This document shows positions 6,718-8,506 of a stretch of DNA of 8,506 nucleotides, piece after piece. Location: the NCBI GenBank assembly GCA_900545125.1, contig UQXS01000106.1:1-8506 (forward strand), given 5' to 3'. Position 1 is the first letter of the stretch; each line of letters starts with the position of its first letter. The notes below the pieces were generated by a model. It saw only the letters and a list, made by a program, of their open reading frames with translations. It had not been told where the DNA came from and ran no database searches. Source of the stretch: an uncultured Ruminococcus sp. (GTDB lineage: Bacteria; Bacillota; Clostridia; Oscillospirales; Ruminococcaceae). The position numbers and the translations under genes are program-made.

Positions 6718-6723
6718 GGAGGT
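6718..6723 (+). promoter_or_regulatory. Ribosome binding site of glmS
   Basis: GGAGGT sits 6 nt before the ATG at 6730. It is unpaired in the leader hairpin (which ends at 6706), so it should be accessible whichever of the two upstream pairings forms. It fixes the glmS start so that Cys follows Met directly, as the enzyme requires. Confidence 0.85.
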
Positions 6724-6729
6724 AATTAT

Positions 6730-8506
6730 ATGTGCGGAATTGTTGGTTTTACCGGAATATCGCAGGCAGCTCCTATTCTGCTTGACGGACTTTCCAAACT
6801 GGAATACAGGGGGTATGACTCAGCCGGGATAGCTGTTCGTGACGGCAGCGGCGAAACAGAAATAGTAAGAGCAAAGGGAAAACTTAAAGTTCTTAAAGAA
6901 ATGACAAATAACGGAAGCGCAGTCAGCGGAAACTGCGGAATCGGACATACAAGATGGGCTACCCACGGTGAGCCTTCCACAATTAATGCTCATCCTCACA
7001 GCAGCGATGACGCTAATGTTGTTGCCGTACACAACGGAATTATTGAAAACTATCAGGAACTGCGTGAAAAACTCCTGAAAAGCGGATATGAATTCAAGTC
7101 GCAGACTGATACGGAAGTAGCAGTAAAACTTATTGATTACTATTATAAAAAATATAATCTTGGCCCTGTTGATTCCATATGCCGTGCAATGATCCGTATA
7201 AGAGGATCTTATGCACTCTGCGTTATGTTCAAGGATTTTCCGGAAGAAATATACACTGCCCGTAAAGACAGTCCAATGATAATCGGAATCTCAAACGGCG
7301 AAACTTACGTTGCATCGGATGTTCCGGCAATTCTCAAATATACAAGAAATGTCTACTACATAGGCAATATGGAGATAGCCAGACTTGAAAAGGGAAATGT
7401 CACATTTTACAATATCGACCGAGAGGAGATAAGCAAGGACGTTACCGAGATCAAGTGGGATGCCGAAGCAGCAGAGAAGGGCGGCTATGAACACTTTATG
7501 CTCAAAGAGATCTACGAGCAGCCCAAGGTTGTCAAAGATACTATCAACTCGGTTGTCAGGGACGGAAAGATTGATTTCAGCGAAATTGGTCTTACTGATG
7601 AGGAAATGCAGAAAATAAGCCAGATATATATTGTTGCCTGCGGTTCTGCATATCATGTTGGAATGGCTGTTCAGTATGTTATCGAAGATCTTACCTCTCT
7701 TCCTGTAAGAGTGGAACTTGCATCGGAATTCCGCTACAGAAAAATGACGCTTGCAAAAGACAGCCTTGTTATTATAATCAGTCAGTCGGGAGAAACTGCC
7801 GACAGTCTTGCAGCTCTCAGAGAAGCAAAGGAAAAGGGCATAAAAACTCTGGGTATCGTCAATGTGGTAGGCTCTTCAATTGCCCGTGAAGCAGATAATG
7901 TTTTCTATACGCTGGCAGGACCTGAAATTTCTGTTGCTACAACAAAAGCATACAGCACCCAGCTTATTGCAGGATATCTTCTTGCTATGCAGTTTGCTGT
8001 TGCAAGAGGCGAAATGTCTGAAGATAAATGTTCCGAAATGATTAACGAACTGAATACCATTCCGGAGAAGATCGGAAAAATCCTTGAAGACAAGGAACGT
8101 ATACAGTGGTTTGCCAATAAGCTTGCCGGAGCAAAAGATGCTTTCTTTATCGGCAGGGGAATAGACTACGCTATCAGTCTTGAGGGAAGCCTTAAAATGA
8201 AGGAGATCAGCTACATCCATTCGGAGGCATACGCAGCAGGAGAACTTAAGCACGGCCCGATAAGCCTGATAGAGGACGGAATTCTTGTTATAGGCGTTCT
8301 TACGCAGCAGGATCTTTACGAAAAGACCGTCAGCAATATGGTTGAGGTCAAGAGCCGTGGAGCTTCCCTTATGGGACTTACCACTTACGGAAACTACAGC
8401 ATGGAAGATACTGCTGATTTCACGGTATATATTCCGCATACCGATCCGCATTTTGCAGGAAGTCTGTCGGTAATTCCACTCCAGCTCTTAGGATATTACG
8501 TATCCG
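6730..8506 (+). CDS. glmS: Glutamine-fructose-6-phosphate aminotransferase (isomerizing), 3' partial
   Basis: The enzyme makes glucosamine-6-phosphate from fructose-6-phosphate and glutamine, the first committed step to UDP-GlcNAc and peptidoglycan. The frame is open from 6730 to the right edge (592 codons). The usual length is about 600-610, so only the C-terminal tail, including the active-site Lys region, is missing. MCGIVGFTG places the Ntn nucleophile at Cys2. The glutaminase domain shows YRGYDSAG (26-33), HTRWATHG (73-80) and HNGIIENY (101-108). The first sugar-isomerase (SIS) domain carries CGSAYHVG (304-311), SQSGETADS (351-359) and TTKAYSTQL (404-412). The second has 'GRGIDYAISLEGSLKMKEIS' (475-494) and 'SEAYAAGELKHGPI' (498-511) with His508, the sugar ring-opening histidine. 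All visible catalytic motifs are intact. It has its own promoter and leader and is not obviously coupled to the upstream operon. Confidence 0.97.
   Translation, partial: MCGIVGFTGISQAAPILLDGLSKLEYRGYDSAGIAVRDGSGETEIVRAKGKLKVLKEMTNNGSAVSGNCGIGHTRWATHGEPSTINAHPHSSDDANVVAVHNGIIENYQELREKLLKSGYEFKSQTDTEVAVKLIDYYYKKYNLGPVDSICRAMIRIRGSYALCVMFKDFPEEIYTARKDSPMIIGISNGETYVASDVPAILKYTRNVYYIGNMEIARLEKGNVTFYNIDREEISKDVTEIKWDAEAAEKGGYEHFMLKEIYEQPKVVKDTINSVVRDGKIDFSEIGLTDEEMQKISQIYIVACGSAYHVGMAVQYVIEDLTSLPVRVELASEFRYRKMTLAKDSLVIIISQSGETADSLAALREAKEKGIKTLGIVNVVGSSIAREADNVFYTLAGPEISVATTKAYSTQLIAGYLLAMQFAVARGEMSEDKCSEMINELNTIPEKIGKILEDKERIQWFANKLAGAKDAFFIGRGIDYAISLEGSLKMKEISYIHSEAYAAGELKHGPISLIEDGILVIGVLTQQDLYEKTVSNMVEVKSRGASLMGLTTYGNYSMEDTADFTVYIPHTDPHFAGSLSVIPLQLLGYYVS

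Noticed and set aside
6605..6729. glmS ribozyme/riboswitch
   Set aside because: The space between promoter and start is too short for the known ribozyme and its conserved core is not visible. The only superficially similar string (AGGCGACC) lacks the required context.
7876..8451. Minus-strand open frame (191 codons) opposite glmS
   Set aside because: It is entirely antisense to the conserved SIS domains of glmS. Its composition and lack of motifs indicate a shadow of codon bias.

Overview
The window looks like a chromosomal housekeeping stretch from a Gram-positive, low-to-moderate-GC anaerobe, most likely a Clostridia/Ruminococcus-type organism. This taxonomic call is an inference. It rests on strong AGGAGG-type ribosome binding sites, very tight co-directional gene packing, a sigma-A-type promoter with an AT-rich upstream region, an RNase M5-type Toprim protein, and an MBOAT plus DHHW-like pair of the kind common in Firmicutes. 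All eight genes are on the + strand. No tRNA, rRNA, CRISPR array, insertion sequence or phage gene was seen.

Positions 1-6604 form one apparent operon of seven genes whose neighbours overlap or are separated by at most 12 nt. It begins inside a ComEC-like DNA-uptake channel gene (5' end outside the window). It continues with holA (DNA polymerase III delta), an RNase M5-like Toprim protein, an MBOAT membrane O-acyltransferase homologue, a membrane-anchored DHHW/AlgJ-AlgX-like SGNH protein, a short-chain dehydrogenase (SDR), and a small polytopic membrane protein. The first three genes concern DNA and RNA metabolism. The next two resemble the acyl-transfer pair that modifies cell-surface polymers.

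A short intergenic region (6605-6729) carries a clear promoter and a 38-nt imperfect hairpin capped by a GTGA tetraloop. It precedes glmS, which makes glucosamine-6-phosphate for the cell wall. glmS runs off the right edge about 15-20 codons before its expected end. I see no glmS ribozyme in this leader.

The most interesting observation is that three neighbouring proteins keep the fold signatures of well-known enzyme families but lack hallmark residues. The ComEC C-terminal metallo-beta-lactamase-like domain lacks the HxHxDH metal site. The MBOAT protein has Tyr where the WHG catalytic His is expected. The SGNH partner has DTRW where D-x-H-W is expected. All the reading frames are intact, so this looks more like maintained divergence than decay. 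The loss of the catalytic His in both members of the acyltransferase pair is the best candidate for an undescribed variant system.
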